A stretch of 64,000 nt of DNA from Pseudorhodoferax sp. Leaf267 (GTDB taxonomy: Bacteria; Pseudomonadota; Gammaproteobacteria; Burkholderiales; Burkholderiaceae_C): assembly GCF_001422405.1 (NCBI RefSeq), contig NZ_LMMV01000012.1, positions 660,830-724,829 of the forward strand, in the 5' to 3' direction. A program made the translations under genes and the position numbers. A model generated the notes under the pieces. That model searched no databases. It was not told where the DNA came from and saw nothing but the letters and a program-made list of their open reading frames with translations. Positions 34,573 to 43,009 of this stretch are shown here, one piece after another (position 1 is the stretch's first letter; every line of letters starts with the position of its first letter).

Positions 34573-35427
34573 TCAACGCCCCTGAAAGCTGCGCGGCGAC
34601 TGCCCCATCGCCGCCTTGAACATGGCCGAGAAAGCGCTGTCGCTGGCGTAGCCGCTGGCCGCCGCCACCTCGCTCACGGGCGCGCCACCGGCCAGCAACG
34701 GCAGTGCATGGGCCAGCGCCACCTGCTGGCGCCACTGCTGGTAGCCCATGCCCAGCTCGTCACGGAAGAGCCGCGCGGCCGTGCGTTCGCTGGCGCCCAC
34801 GCCGGCTGCCCACTCCGCCAAGGTGGCGCGCTCGCCCGGCGCGCGCAGCACGGCATCACACAGCGCGCGCAATCGCTTGTCGCCGTGCTGGGCATGCGGC
34901 AACGGCACGGCCAGGGCCTGTACGTCGGCCTGGGCGATTTCGTCCAGCACCAGCCGGGTCAGCAACTGCTCGCGCGCCGCGTCGGGGCCGGCGTCCAGAG
35001 CGCGCACCAGCTCGCGCAGCAGCGGCGAGACCACCAGCATGCGCGAGCCGTCCCAGCCCGGCGGGGTCACGCTGGCGTCCATGTACAGCGTGCGGAACTC
35101 AGCCGTCTTGAGCACGTCGATGCAGTGCAGCGCGCCGGGCGCGATCCACACCGCGCGCGAGGGCGGCACGATGTAGGTGACCTCGTCGCGCGCGTCCTCG
35201 TGCTGCACGGCGCTCACGCGCACGATGCCGGTCGCGCAGTACGCCAGCTGCGCCCAGGCGTGGCGGTGCGGGTCGAAGTGCGTGTCGGTGGGCATGCTGC
35301 GCGCGCGCACGCGCACCGGGCGCGCGGCGCTGGGCGTGAAGGGGTCGGTTTCGCCCAGCGGGGTGGAGATCGGGTGGCGCGTGGCGGGCATGGCGGGTAT
35401 TCGACGAATCATGGCGCATCCGTGCAT
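34573..35427 (-). CDS. AraC-family transcriptional regulator
   Basis: A 284-residue regulator with an N-terminal cupin-like sensing domain (HFDPHRHAWAQLAYCATG) and a C-terminal double helix-turn-helix (LAEWAAGVGASERTAARLF and VSEVAAASGYASDSAFSAMFK). It is divergent from the MFS transporter gene across only 26 bases, so it most likely controls that transporter, as is common for this cupin-AraC type. ATGs at 35427, 35412 and 35391 are possible starts, none with a strong ribosome site; the longest is given. Confidence 0.88.
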   Translation of the reverse strand: MHGCAMIRRIPAMPATRHPISTPLGETDPFTPSAARPVRVRARSMPTDTHFDPHRHAWAQLAYCATGIVRVSAVQHEDARDEVTYIVPPSRAVWIAPGALHCIDVLKTAEFRTLYMDASVTPPGWDGSRMLVVSPLLRELVRALDAGPDAAREQLLTRLVLDEIAQADVQALAVPLPHAQHGDKRLRALCDAVLRAPGERATLAEWAAGVGASERTAARLFRDELGMGYQQWRQQVALAHALPLLAGGAPVSEVAAASGYASDSAFSAMFKAAMGQSPRSFQGR

Positions 35428-35453
35428 TCCGGAAAGGCGGTGCCGATACTACG

Positions 35454-36725
35454 ATGCGCGCCATGACAAATACAACAGCTCCAACGCCCGCAGGCGGCGT
35501 GCCCCTGCGTCAGGACGCCGGCGTGATCGGCCTCGTAGGCATCGCGCACATGGTCAGCCACTTCAGCCAGCTGCTGCTGGCGCCGCTGTTCCCCTGGCTC
35601 AAGGACGCGTTCAACGTCAGCTATGCGGAACTCGGTTTCCTGATGACGCTGTTCTTCGTGACCTCCTGCGTGGTGCAGGCGACCTCGGGCTTCGTGGTGG
35701 ACCGCTTCGGCCCGCGGCCCGTCCTGTTCGGTGGGCTGGCGCTGCTAGCAGCGGCGGCGTTCGGCTATGCGGCCAGCACCAGCTACTGGATGCTGGCGAT
35801 GTTCTCCATCGTGGCGGGCGTGGGCAACGGCGTGTTCCATCCGGTGGACTACACGCTGCTGAACCGCAAGGTCAGCCCCAAGCGCCTGGGCCACGCCTAC
35901 AGCGTGCACGGCATCACGGGCAGCCTGGGCTGGGCGCTGGCGCCGGCCATGCTCGTGCCGATCACGATCGCCAGTTCCTGGCGTGTGGCGCTGGTCTGCG
36001 CGGGCGCGTACGCCGTCGTGGTGCTGGTGGTGCTGCTGGTCAACCGTAGCCAGCTGGCGCTGGGCGCACCGGCGGCCGAGAAGGCGCCTACATCGGGTGC
36101 ACCAGGGGCCGCGGCCGAGGGCAATTTCGGCTTCCTGCGCATTCCTGCCGTGTGGATGTGCTTCGCGTTCTTCTTTTTCTACGCGATCGCGCTGGGCATC
36201 GTGCAGGCCTTCGCGCCGGGCGCCGCGCGCGAGCTACACGCCGTGCTGCTGGCCACGGCAGGGCTGTGCGTGACGGTCTACATGGTCTGCAGCGCGGGCG
36301 CCATGGTGCTGGGCGGCTTTCTCGCGGCCGACCCCACGCGCTGCGAGAAGCTGGTGGCCGTCGGCTTCGGCTTCTCGGCCTGCGTGGCGCTGGTGCTGGG
36401 CGTGGCCAGCGTGCCGGCCCTGCTGGTGCCGGTCATGTTCGGGCTGATGGGCCTGGGTGCCGGCATCGCCGGGCCGTCGCGCGACATGATCGTCAAGCGC
36501 GCCACGCCGCCCAATGCCAGCGGCCGCGTCTACGGCGTGGTGTATTCGGGGCTGGACATCGGCCAGGCGATTGCGCCGCTGATCTTCGGCACGCTGATGG
36601 ACCACCGGCAGTACAGCGCCATCTTCATCGGCCTGGCACTCGTGCAGGCGGTTCTGATCGGCAGCGCGTTCAACGTGGGCCGCGTGCGGCGCACGGCCCT
36701 GGCGCCGATGGCCGCCAGCGCGTGA
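35454..36725 (+). CDS. MFS transporter (fosmidomycin-resistance-like family)
   Basis: A 423-residue, twelve-helix major facilitator protein. The motif between helices 2 and 3 reads DRFGPRPVLFGG, and VFHPVDYTLLNRKVSPKRLGHAYSVHGITGSLGWA resembles Fsr-type exporters when followed along residues 120-160. A shorter start at the ATG at 35463 is possible. It is probably induced through the divergent AraC regulator and is followed closely by a TauE-type permease gene. The substrate is unknown. Confidence 0.88.
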   Translation: MRAMTNTTAPTPAGGVPLRQDAGVIGLVGIAHMVSHFSQLLLAPLFPWLKDAFNVSYAELGFLMTLFFVTSCVVQATSGFVVDRFGPRPVLFGGLALLAAAAFGYAASTSYWMLAMFSIVAGVGNGVFHPVDYTLLNRKVSPKRLGHAYSVHGITGSLGWALAPAMLVPITIASSWRVALVCAGAYAVVVLVVLLVNRSQLALGAPAAEKAPTSGAPGAAAEGNFGFLRIPAVWMCFAFFFFYAIALGIVQAFAPGAARELHAVLLATAGLCVTVYMVCSAGAMVLGGFLAADPTRCEKLVAVGFGFSACVALVLGVASVPALLVPVMFGLMGLGAGIAGPSRDMIVKRATPPNASGRVYGVVYSGLDIGQAIAPLIFGTLMDHRQYSAIFIGLALVQAVLIGSAFNVGRVRRTALAPMAASA

Positions 36726-36735
36726 TGCCTGCGCG

Positions 36736-37485
36736 TTGATTTCGCTCTACCTCTGGGTGGCGGTCGGCGCGGCCGCGGCTGGGTTCGTGCAGGGCCTGTC
36801 GGGCTTTGCGTTCAGCATGGTCTCGCTGTCGGTCTGGGCCTGGGCGCTGGACCCGCAGCTCGGCGCCGTGCTCGCCATCTTTGGCGGCTGGGTCGGGCAG
36901 GTGATCGCCGCGTTCACGATGCGCCGCCGCGTCGACAAGGGCCTGCTGTGGCCCTTCGTGGCGGGTGGCCTGTGCGGCCTGCCGGTGGGCCTGTGGCTGC
37001 TGCCGCTGCTGGACGTGCCGGCTTTCAACGCGGCGCTGGGCCTGGTGCTCGTGGTGTGCTGCCCGGTCATGCTGATGTCGGCCCGACTGCCGCGCGTGCA
37101 GCGCGGCGGGCGTGTGGCAGATGCGCTGGCTGGCGCGGCCGGTGGCGTGATGGGCGGCATCGGCGGGCTGTCGGGCGTGGTGCCCACGCTGTGGTGCACC
37201 TTGCGCGGCTTCGACCGCGATGCGCAGCGTGCGGTGATCCAGAACTTCAACCTCGCGATGCTGAGCGTGGCGCTGGCGCTGCACGTGGCGGCCGGCCACG
37301 TCACGGTGGCCATGCTGCCGCTCTTGGCCATCGTGGCCGCGGCCGTGCTGGTGCCTGTGCTGCTGGGCGCGCGGCTCTATCTCGGCCTGTCGGAACTCGC
37401 GTTCCGCAGGCTGGTGCTCAGCCTGCTGACGGTCTCGGGTGTGGCCATCCTGGCGTCGGCACTGCCGGCGCTGCTGCAGCGCTGA
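36736..37485 (+). CDS. TauE/SafE-family sulfite exporter-like permease
   Basis: A 249-residue membrane protein with about eight helices and the TauE/SafE signature in both halves (GFVQGLSGFAFSMVSL; GAAGGVMGGIGGLSGVVPTLW). Members move organosulfonates, sulfite or sulfoacetate across the inner membrane. The start is taken as TTG at 36736, ten bases after the MFS stop; no better start exists before the first helix. It is probably co-transcribed with the MFS gene. Confidence 0.85.
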   Translation: MISLYLWVAVGAAAAGFVQGLSGFAFSMVSLSVWAWALDPQLGAVLAIFGGWVGQVIAAFTMRRRVDKGLLWPFVAGGLCGLPVGLWLLPLLDVPAFNAALGLVLVVCCPVMLMSARLPRVQRGGRVADALAGAAGGVMGGIGGLSGVVPTLWCTLRGFDRDAQRAVIQNFNLAMLSVALALHVAAGHVTVAMLPLLAIVAAAVLVPVLLGARLYLGLSELAFRRLVLSLLTVSGVAILASALPALLQR

Positions 37486-37509
37486 GGCGCGTCAGCGCTT
37501 CGGCAGCAT

Positions 37510-38013
37510 TCAGGCGGCTGCCAGCGCGTCCACCTGCTGCAGGCTGGCGATGGTCTTCACGCAGGCGTCGGCGGCTTCGGTGCCCTTCACGGCGAAGTGC
37601 GCGTGGAAGTACTTGCGGTGCTCCACATGCTCGTGGAAATGGTGCGGCGTGAGGACGGCCGACAGCATGGGCACGCCGGTTTCCAGCTGCAGGCTCATCA
37701 GTGTGCTGACGACGGTGTTGGCCACGAACTCATGGCGGTAGATGCCGCCATCGACGACGAGGGCGCAGCAGACCACGGCGGCGTAGCGGCCCGAGACGGC
37801 CAAACGCTTGGCGTGCAGCGGGATCTCGAACGCGCCGGGCACGTCGATCACGTCGATGCGCTCGCGCGGCACGCCCTGGCGCTGCATTTCGGCGAGGAAG
37901 GCGTCGCGCGCCTGGTGCACGATGTCCGCATGCCACTGCGCCTCGATGAAGGCGATGCGGCGTGCGTCGGTGCCGGCGCGGGAGGTGAGAGGAAGGTCGT
38001 TGAGCTGACTCAT
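37510..38013 (-). CDS. ribH: 6,7-dimethyl-8-ribityllumazine synthase, type II-like
   Basis: A 167-residue lumazine synthase, the penultimate step of riboflavin synthesis. The phosphate/substrate loop region is VPGAFEIPLHAKRLA, and DGGIYRHEFVANTVVSTLMSLQLETGVPMLSAVLTPHHFHEH (residues about 90-130) resembles the RibH2 class known from Brucella and rhizobia rather than ordinary RibH. The ATG at 38013 begins MSQLNDLP; the upstream extension lies in the leader. An FMN riboswitch lies immediately upstream, so FMN is expected to repress it. No other rib gene is adjacent. Confidence 0.9.
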   Translation of the reverse strand: MSQLNDLPLTSRAGTDARRIAFIEAQWHADIVHQARDAFLAEMQRQGVPRERIDVIDVPGAFEIPLHAKRLAVSGRYAAVVCCALVVDGGIYRHEFVANTVVSTLMSLQLETGVPMLSAVLTPHHFHEHVEHRKYFHAHFAVKGTEAADACVKTIASLQQVDALAAA

Positions 38014-38100
38014 GGTGTGTCCTTGTGGATCATGAATCAGGGCGCACGAACGCCATGGCCGGCACACATCCTGACCGAATGCATGCGGTTGCGGCGAACG

Positions 38101-38250
38101 CGCTCTCTTTCATCCGGACTGTGACCGTCGGCTCCGGAATGTCACCGGATCTGCTGACCCTTGCACGCTGCGGTGCAAGGCGCTCGCGGGCTTGTGCGGG
38201 TTGCCCCGCCATCACCGCCGGTGGGGAATTGCACCCCGCCCTGAGAACGC
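38101..38250 (-). promoter_or_regulatory. FMN riboswitch (RFN element) of ribH
   Basis: Reading the minus strand from 38250 to 38101, the conserved RFN blocks appear in order: CAGGGCGGGGTGCAATTCCC, CACCGGCGGT, GCCCGCGAGCG, GGTCAGCAGATCCGGTG, ATTCCGGAGCCGACGGTCAC and AGTCCGGATGAAAGAGAG. This is essentially the full consensus of the FMN-sensing aptamer. It ends about 88 bases before the ribH ATG. A -10-like TAGAAT lies upstream at 38286-38291. FMN binding should lower ribH expression. Confidence 0.95.
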
Positions 38251-38308
38251 TTGTGCGCCGGCCCGTGAAGGCCGGCGCGGGGCGGATTCTAGGTCGGCGC
38301 GCTTGACC

Positions 38309-39427
38309 TTAGGGTGTGGGTGGACGCCTGTGCGACAGGAAGAAGCGCAGCATCTCGGCGCTGGCGTCCACGCCGCCGGGCGCCGTGTAGCTGCCCGCCG
38401 CGCTGCCGCCCGACCAGGCGTGGGCGCCGCCATGCAGCTGCCAATACTCGATGGCGGGGCTGCCATCGGCCGCGCGGTGCACGGTGTGTGTGTGGCGCTG
38501 GCGGTTCGGCGCCTGGCCTTGCGTGGCCTGGGCGGTGCCTGTCACCTGCTGGGCGCCGCGTGCGGCGTTGACGACGGCTGCGCCGTTGGCATGGTTCACC
38601 GTGCTGTCCGCATCGCCATGGAACACGATGACAGGGCGCACGGCCGGGCCGCTCGCCGCGCCGGCCGGCGCGCCACTGCGCATCGCGGCCAGGGCCGAGG
38701 GCAGGTCGGCAGCGGCGCCGGCCGCCAGGCCCGAGTGCACCCCCACGGCAGCGAACAGGTCGGGATAGGTGCGGCCCATGATGTCGGCCATGGCGCCGCC
38801 GGCCGACAGCCCGGCCACGTAGACACGCGCGGGGTCCACGTCGTGCTCGGCCATCACCTGGCGCGTGAGGCCGGCCAGCAGCGCCGGCTCGCCACGGCCA
38901 CGCTGCTGGTGCTGGCTCTTGAACCAGTTCCAGCATTTCTGCGCGTTCGCATGCTGGGTCTGCTCGGGGTAGAGCACCAGCACGCCGGCCTCGCGCGCCA
39001 GGGTGTTCATGCGCGTGCCCGCGGCGAAGTCGTCCGGTCCCTGCGTGCAGCCGTGCAGCATGAGCACCAGCGGGCGCGGCGCGGTCGTCGCTGTGGTGGT
39101 CGGTGGCACGTAGAGCTTGTAGGCGAGCTGGCGGCCCTGGTGCGTGAAGCTGCCGCTGCGCCATTGCTCGGTGGCGCTTGCGGGTGCGGCGCGCGGCGCG
39201 GCCGGGGCATCGCCGGCGGCCGGTGCGGCGGGCTCGTCGATCACGCGGGTTTCCGCGTCGATCACGAAGCCGGTGGCGGCGCGCGCGGTTGCAGGGGCTG
39301 TGCCTGCTGACGCGGGAGCTGCCTCGCCACGCAGCGCGCGCTGGATCAGCTCGGTGGCGGCCTGCAGGTTGCCGCCTTGGGTGAGGCGCGTGGCCTCGCC
39401 GAGCATGTCGTTGAAGAGGGGGTTCAT
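38309..39427 (-). CDS. PHB depolymerase-family esterase (extracellular type 1 short-chain PHA depolymerase fold)
   Basis: A 372-residue alpha/beta-hydrolase. After a conserved N-terminal leader (MNPLFNDMLGEATRLTQGGN) and an Ala/Pro linker, the catalytic domain starts near residue 88. Ser208 lies in the lipase box GLSAGGAM; the acid is probably Asp in FHGDADSTVNH and the base His in LHGGAHAWSGG. The oxyanion segment is LMLHGCTQGPDDFA. Relatives include PHB depolymerases, feruloyl esterases and LpqC. There is no signal peptide, so secretion is uncertain. It is 10 bases after a CopG regulator gene on the same strand. Confidence 0.85.
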   Translation of the reverse strand: MNPLFNDMLGEATRLTQGGNLQAATELIQRALRGEAAPASAGTAPATARAATGFVIDAETRVIDEPAAPAAGDAPAAPRAAPASATEQWRSGSFTHQGRQLAYKLYVPPTTTATTAPRPLVLMLHGCTQGPDDFAAGTRMNTLAREAGVLVLYPEQTQHANAQKCWNWFKSQHQQRGRGEPALLAGLTRQVMAEHDVDPARVYVAGLSAGGAMADIMGRTYPDLFAAVGVHSGLAAGAAADLPSALAAMRSGAPAGAASGPAVRPVIVFHGDADSTVNHANGAAVVNAARGAQQVTGTAQATQGQAPNRQRHTHTVHRAADGSPAIEYWQLHGGAHAWSGGSAAGSYTAPGGVDASAEMLRFFLSHRRPPTP

Positions 39428-39437
39428 GGTGGGGTTC

Positions 39438-39851
39438 TCAGGTGATGCGTCCGGCCAGGGCGGCACGGACAGCGGGGCTCGCATGCAGCGCGCCCAGGAC
39501 GGTGATGGATTCGATGGTGTCCGCCGCAAGCTCGGCAGGAACATCGGGCGCGATGCTGGCCAGCCCCAGCACCCTGATCTGCAGCTTCTCGCCTGCCGCC
39601 TGTACCTTGGTGAGGTCTGCCGCCGAGAAGTGCTGTAGTCCGAGCACCAGCATCTTGCGTGCGACCACCTGGCGCAACGCGTCGCCGTGCGTGCCCAGGT
39701 GGTTGCGGATGGCGGTGCGGATGAAGTCGCTGCGGTTGGCGTAGAAGCCCTCGGCGACCAGGAGGTCGATCTGCCCGAGGTCGACGTAGCCCAGGTTGAT
39801 GGTGAGCTTTTCGGACTCGCTGACGCGGGGGAGTGAGGTGGTGGGGGCCAT
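39438..39851 (-). CDS. CopG-type ribbon-helix-helix regulator
   Basis: A 137-residue protein whose N-terminal half has the ribbon-helix-helix pattern (EKLTINLGYVDLGQIDLLVAEGFYANRSDFIRTAIRNHL across residues 14-52). The C-terminal half is a separate conserved segment without a domain I can name. ATG at 39851 has AAGGA eight bases upstream. The leader overlaps a striking inverted repeat, so autoregulation is likely. It should also control the downstream PHB depolymerase-like esterase, with which it forms a two-gene unit. Confidence 0.8.
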   Translation of the reverse strand: MAPTTSLPRVSESEKLTINLGYVDLGQIDLLVAEGFYANRSDFIRTAIRNHLGTHGDALRQVVARKMLVLGLQHFSAADLTKVQAAGEKLQIRVLGLASIAPDVPAELAADTIESITVLGALHASPAVRAALAGRIT

Positions 39852-39852
39852 A

Positions 39853-39896
39853 AAAACATCCTTATGCCATCCATATGGATGGTGGATGGATGTTTT
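39853..39896. promoter_or_regulatory. Nested inverted repeat in the copG leader (probable operator)
   Basis: Outer arms AAAACATCC (39853-39861) and GGATGTTTT (39888-39896) flank a 16-base perfect palindrome CCATCCATATGGATGG at 39867-39882. A further GGATGG half-site follows at 39884-39889. The outer arm contains the copG Shine-Dalgarno sequence. CopG proteins bind such short repeats, so this is probably the autoregulatory operator, and as RNA it could hide the ribosome site. Confidence 0.6.
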
Positions 39897-39972
39897 CAAG
39901 GGCTGTTGACGTCTTTCTTGTCAGAAACCTGATGCCAGCTGCGGAACGGGCCCACGCAGCGGTGGGCGGCGT

Positions 39973-40893
39973 TCAGTCTGCCTGCGCAGCCAAGGCGATG
40001 GCGCGCGCCCGCGCCACAGTGCGCGCGCGCTCGTGGTGCACCACATACAGCCCAGAGCCCACCAGCAGCGCGATGCCGCACCAGGCCCACAGGTTCGGTA
40101 CGTCGCCCCACACCACATAGCCCAGCACCACGGCGAACAGCAGGGCCGCGTAGCGGAACGGCGCGGTCAGCGACACCTCGCCCGTGCGCATGCACTGGAT
40201 GATCAGGAAATAACCGATGGCCAGGAAGACAGCCGCGGCAGCCAGCAGGGCCAGCTCGGCGGCGCCGAAGGGTTGCCAGCCCTGCGCCAGCGACATGGCG
40301 CCCGACAGCAGCGTGACGGCAAGCGCGGTCGCCAGCGTGACGACGATGGAGGGGATTGCCGGATCGATGCACCGGGTCATCAGGTCGCGCGTGGCATGCA
40401 GCACGGTGCCGCCCAGGCACAGCAGGGCCCAGGCGTTGAAGCCGTCGCTGCGGGGCTGCACCACGCACAGAACGCCGGCAAAGCCCACGGCCACGGCGGC
40501 CCAGCGCGCGGCGCCGGGCTGCTCTTTCAGGAACCAGACCGCGAACACCACCATGAACAGAGGTGCGGCCAGGTTGATCGCCGTGGCGTTGGCCAGCGGC
40601 AGGTGGAACAGCGACAGCAGATAGATCACCGTGGCGCAGGCATCGACGCACGCGCGCACGGCCACGCGCGGTTGCAGCACCTTGCCCAGTTGCGCGGCGG
40701 CGCCCAGCAAGCAGGCCACGCCCAGCACCAGCAGCGTGGCCATGGCGCCGCGCATGAAGATCAGCTGGGCCGAAGGCAGGGTCTGGCTCACGTACTTGAC
40801 CAGCGCGTCGTTGACGACGAAGCCGGCCATGGCGCCCACCATCATGAGGATGCCGCGGCGGTTGGCGGCTGTTGAGGTGGTGGAGGGTTGCAC
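39973..40893 (-). CDS. EamA/DMT-superfamily permease
   Basis: A 306-residue, ten-helix drug/metabolite transporter with two EamA repeats (GILMMVGAMAGFVVNDALVKY; ATALAVTLLSGAMSL). The GTG at 40893, eight bases after the isomerase stop, is the preferred start because it keeps the normal short N-terminus; the longer reading overlaps the upstream gene. It is the last gene of the catabolic run and may export or import a pathway intermediate. Substrate unknown. Confidence 0.8.
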   Translation of the reverse strand: MQPSTTSTAANRRGILMMVGAMAGFVVNDALVKYVSQTLPSAQLIFMRGAMATLLVLGVACLLGAAAQLGKVLQPRVAVRACVDACATVIYLLSLFHLPLANATAINLAAPLFMVVFAVWFLKEQPGAARWAAVAVGFAGVLCVVQPRSDGFNAWALLCLGGTVLHATRDLMTRCIDPAIPSIVVTLATALAVTLLSGAMSLAQGWQPFGAAELALLAAAAVFLAIGYFLIIQCMRTGEVSLTAPFRYAALLFAVVLGYVVWGDVPNLWAWCGIALLVGSGLYVVHHERARTVARARAIALAAQAD

Positions 40894-40901
40894 GGCGCGC
40901 G

Positions 40902-41777
40902 TTATACCGCGCTCTTGTGCCGTTCGATGCAGGTGTCCAGCACTTCGGCGCCGGGGCGCTGCCACCAGTCCAGTTCCGAGAAGATCTCCACTTCAGCGAA
41001 GCCCGCGAAGCCGGTCTGCTCGACCCAGCCGCGGATCTTCCTGAGCTCGACCACGCCATCGCCCATCATCCCGCGGTCGTTCAGCAGGTCGCGCGTGGGC
41101 GTGAGCCAGTCGCAGACGTGGAAGGCCAGCAGGCGCGACTTCTTCGCGTCGCCCGCGCGGGCGATCTGCTGCTCGAGCTTCGGGTCCCACCAGCAGTGGT
41201 ACACGTCCATGGCCACGCCCAGCATGCCGGTCTGGCCGGGGTCGAGCTCGTCGCACAGGTCCAGCGCGTGCTCCAGGGTGTTGACGCAGGCGCGCTCGGC
41301 CGCCTGCATGGGGTGCAGCGGCTCGATGGCCAGCGGCATGCCGACCTCGCGCGCGTAGTCCAGCGAGGCCGCGATGCCGTCGCGCACTTCGTTGCGGGCG
41401 CGGGCGATGTCGGTGTAGGCCGGCTTGCCCTGCAGCGCGCCGGGCAGGGCACCGACCACCAGCACCACGCAGGGCGCATCCAGCATCTTGGCCTCGTCGA
41501 TGGCGCGGCGGTTGTCGTCCAGCGCGGCGGCCAGGCCGGCCTTGTCGGCGGCTGGGTAGAAGCCGCCGCGGCAGTAGCCGGAGAGGCCCATGCCGTGTGC
41601 CTTCAACTGCCTCTGCGTCGCCTCCAGCCCCGCGGCGGCCACCTGGTCGCGCCAGGGGCTGATCGCGCGGATGCCGCGGCGTGCGCACTCGTCGATGATC
41701 TGCGGCAGCTGCCATTGCTTGCGCACGGTGGCGGTGTTCATGGAAAGCCACTCGTGGCTGGAGGAGAAATCACGCAT
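40902..41777 (-). CDS. Sugar phosphate isomerase/epimerase-like TIM-barrel protein
   Basis: A 291-residue xylose-isomerase-like TIM barrel. Metal-binding positions are likely Glu in LAIEPLHPM, Asp and His in VAMDVYHCWW, His in LAFHVCDWL and Glu in FAEVEIFSE, in the order seen in IolE/hydroxypyruvate isomerase-type enzymes. It probably isomerises or epimerises a keto-sugar or keto-acid in the pathway encoded around it. It follows the dehydrogenase gene by eight bases. The substrate cannot be assigned. Confidence 0.85.
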   Translation of the reverse strand: MRDFSSSHEWLSMNTATVRKQWQLPQIIDECARRGIRAISPWRDQVAAAGLEATQRQLKAHGMGLSGYCRGGFYPAADKAGLAAALDDNRRAIDEAKMLDAPCVVLVVGALPGALQGKPAYTDIARARNEVRDGIAASLDYAREVGMPLAIEPLHPMQAAERACVNTLEHALDLCDELDPGQTGMLGVAMDVYHCWWDPKLEQQIARAGDAKKSRLLAFHVCDWLTPTRDLLNDRGMMGDGVVELRKIRGWVEQTGFAGFAEVEIFSELDWWQRPGAEVLDTCIERHKSAV

Positions 41778-41785
41778 GGGAAACC

Positions 41786-42682
41786 TCAGGAAATCTTGAT
41801 CTTTTCGCGCCGCAGTTGGCGCACGATGGCGGCGTTGTCGAGTTCGCCGTCGCCGGCTGCCACGGCCGCGCGCATGAGCGCAGCGTGCGTCTGCGACAGC
41901 GGCAGGCCCTGGCCGTGCGTGGCAGCGGCGGCCAGCATCAGGTCCACGTCCTTCAGGTGCTGGCGGATGCGCGACTGCGGCGCGAAACGCTCCTCCACCA
42001 TCATGCGGCCCTTGGCCTCGGCCGCGGCCGAGCGGGCCGGCGTGGCCAGCACCAGTTCCAGGAAGGCTGCGGGCGCGATGCCCAGTCGTTCGGCGAACAC
42101 CATGCCCTCGGCCAGCACGGCGCGGTTCAGGCCCAGCACCAGGTTGGTGGCCAGCTTGGCGCGCGCGCCCATGCCGGCGCCGCCCACATGCACGCGGGTC
42201 TGCGAGATGGCAGAGAGCAGCGGTGTGGCGCGCTCGAAGGTTGCTGCATCGGTGCCGACCAGCATGGTCGCGGTGCCGGCGCCGATCTGTTCGCTGGAGC
42301 CGGAGAGCGGTGCTTCGACGAAAGCCACGCCGCGCGCGGCCAGGCGTTCGGACAGCGCTTGCAGCAATTCAGGGTCGCCGGTGGAGCAGTCGATCAGCAG
42401 CGAGGTCTGGGGCGCGGGGCCGGCGAGCAGGCTGTCCGCGCCCTCCACACTGTCGATCACACCGGCCGTGTCGAACACGGCCAGCAGGACGGTGGGGGAT
42501 ATGGCGCCGACCTCTTTCGCCGTTGAAGCGATCGCGAAGCCCTGGGCGGCGAAGGCCTCGCGCGCTTCGGCGCGGATGTCGTAGCCCAGCGTGGCGATGC
42601 CAGCCGCTTTCAGGCGTTGGGCGATGGCCTGGCCGACGAGGCCGAGGCCGATGAGGCCGACGGGGTGTTGGTCGTGGTCCAT
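41786..42682 (-). CDS. NAD(P)-dependent oxidoreductase of the 3-hydroxyisobutyrate dehydrogenase family
   Basis: A 298-residue beta-hydroxyacid dehydrogenase. The N-terminal Rossmann motif is GLIGLGLVGQAIAQRL; the substrate loop resembles LIDCSTGDPELLQAL; EAPLSGSSEQIGAGTATMLVG is the family's conserved middle; and the catalytic Lys probably lies in GARAKLATNLVLG. Enzymes of this family oxidise 3-hydroxy acids such as tartronate semialdehyde or hydroxyisobutyrate. It is first of a three-gene run with the TIM-barrel protein and the DMT permease, separated from the rest of the cluster by a repeat-containing gap. Confidence 0.88.
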   Translation of the reverse strand: MDHDQHPVGLIGLGLVGQAIAQRLKAAGIATLGYDIRAEAREAFAAQGFAIASTAKEVGAISPTVLLAVFDTAGVIDSVEGADSLLAGPAPQTSLLIDCSTGDPELLQALSERLAARGVAFVEAPLSGSSEQIGAGTATMLVGTDAATFERATPLLSAISQTRVHVGGAGMGARAKLATNLVLGLNRAVLAEGMVFAERLGIAPAAFLELVLATPARSAAAEAKGRMMVEERFAPQSRIRQHLKDVDLMLAAAATHGQGLPLSQTHAALMRAAVAAGDGELDNAAIVRQLRREKIKIS

Positions 42683-43009
42683 GTCATTGATCCCTGGCGC
42701 TCAAGGCAGTCGGGCGCGGAGGTCGTGCGTGGGCCGAGGCCACCGGGTAGCTTTCTCCGCGAATGTCCCCCGGCCTGGCGGCCTCCTCCTTGATTTCGCT
42801 GCGAAAGCCACCCGATACCCTCGACCCAGGAAGCATCGCGTCGTGCCGGCTGATCAACCGGAGCGCTGAAGGACCGCGACGATGGTGTGCTCTACGCAGC
42901 GAAATCAAGGAGGAGGCCGCGCCGGCCGCAGGCCGGCGCGGCCGGGGGACATTCGCTTCGTTCCGTCCACCGTCGGCGTGGTCGCGCCCAAGAGCGTGGC
43001 CCGTTGCCA
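42683..43009. other. 327-base intergenic gap in the catabolic cluster
   Basis: No credible coding frame is seen here; short frames on both strands are high-GC shadows. Most of the gap is the inverted-repeat element at 42760-42955. The remaining bases must supply the promoter of the dehydrogenase gene, which I could not place. Confidence 0.5.
42760..42955. repeat. Long imperfect inverted repeat, MITE/REP-like
   Basis: The left arm at 42760-42803 runs from CGAATGTCCCCCGGCC to CTCCTTGATTTCGCTGCG. The right arm at 42896-42955 is its reverse complement, from CGCAGCGAAATCAAGGAG to GGGGGACATTCG. The right arm contains about 16 extra bases forming their own GC hairpin (GGCCGCGCCGG with CCGGCGCGGCC). 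About 92 bases lie between the arms. No transposase is present. Confidence 0.7.
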
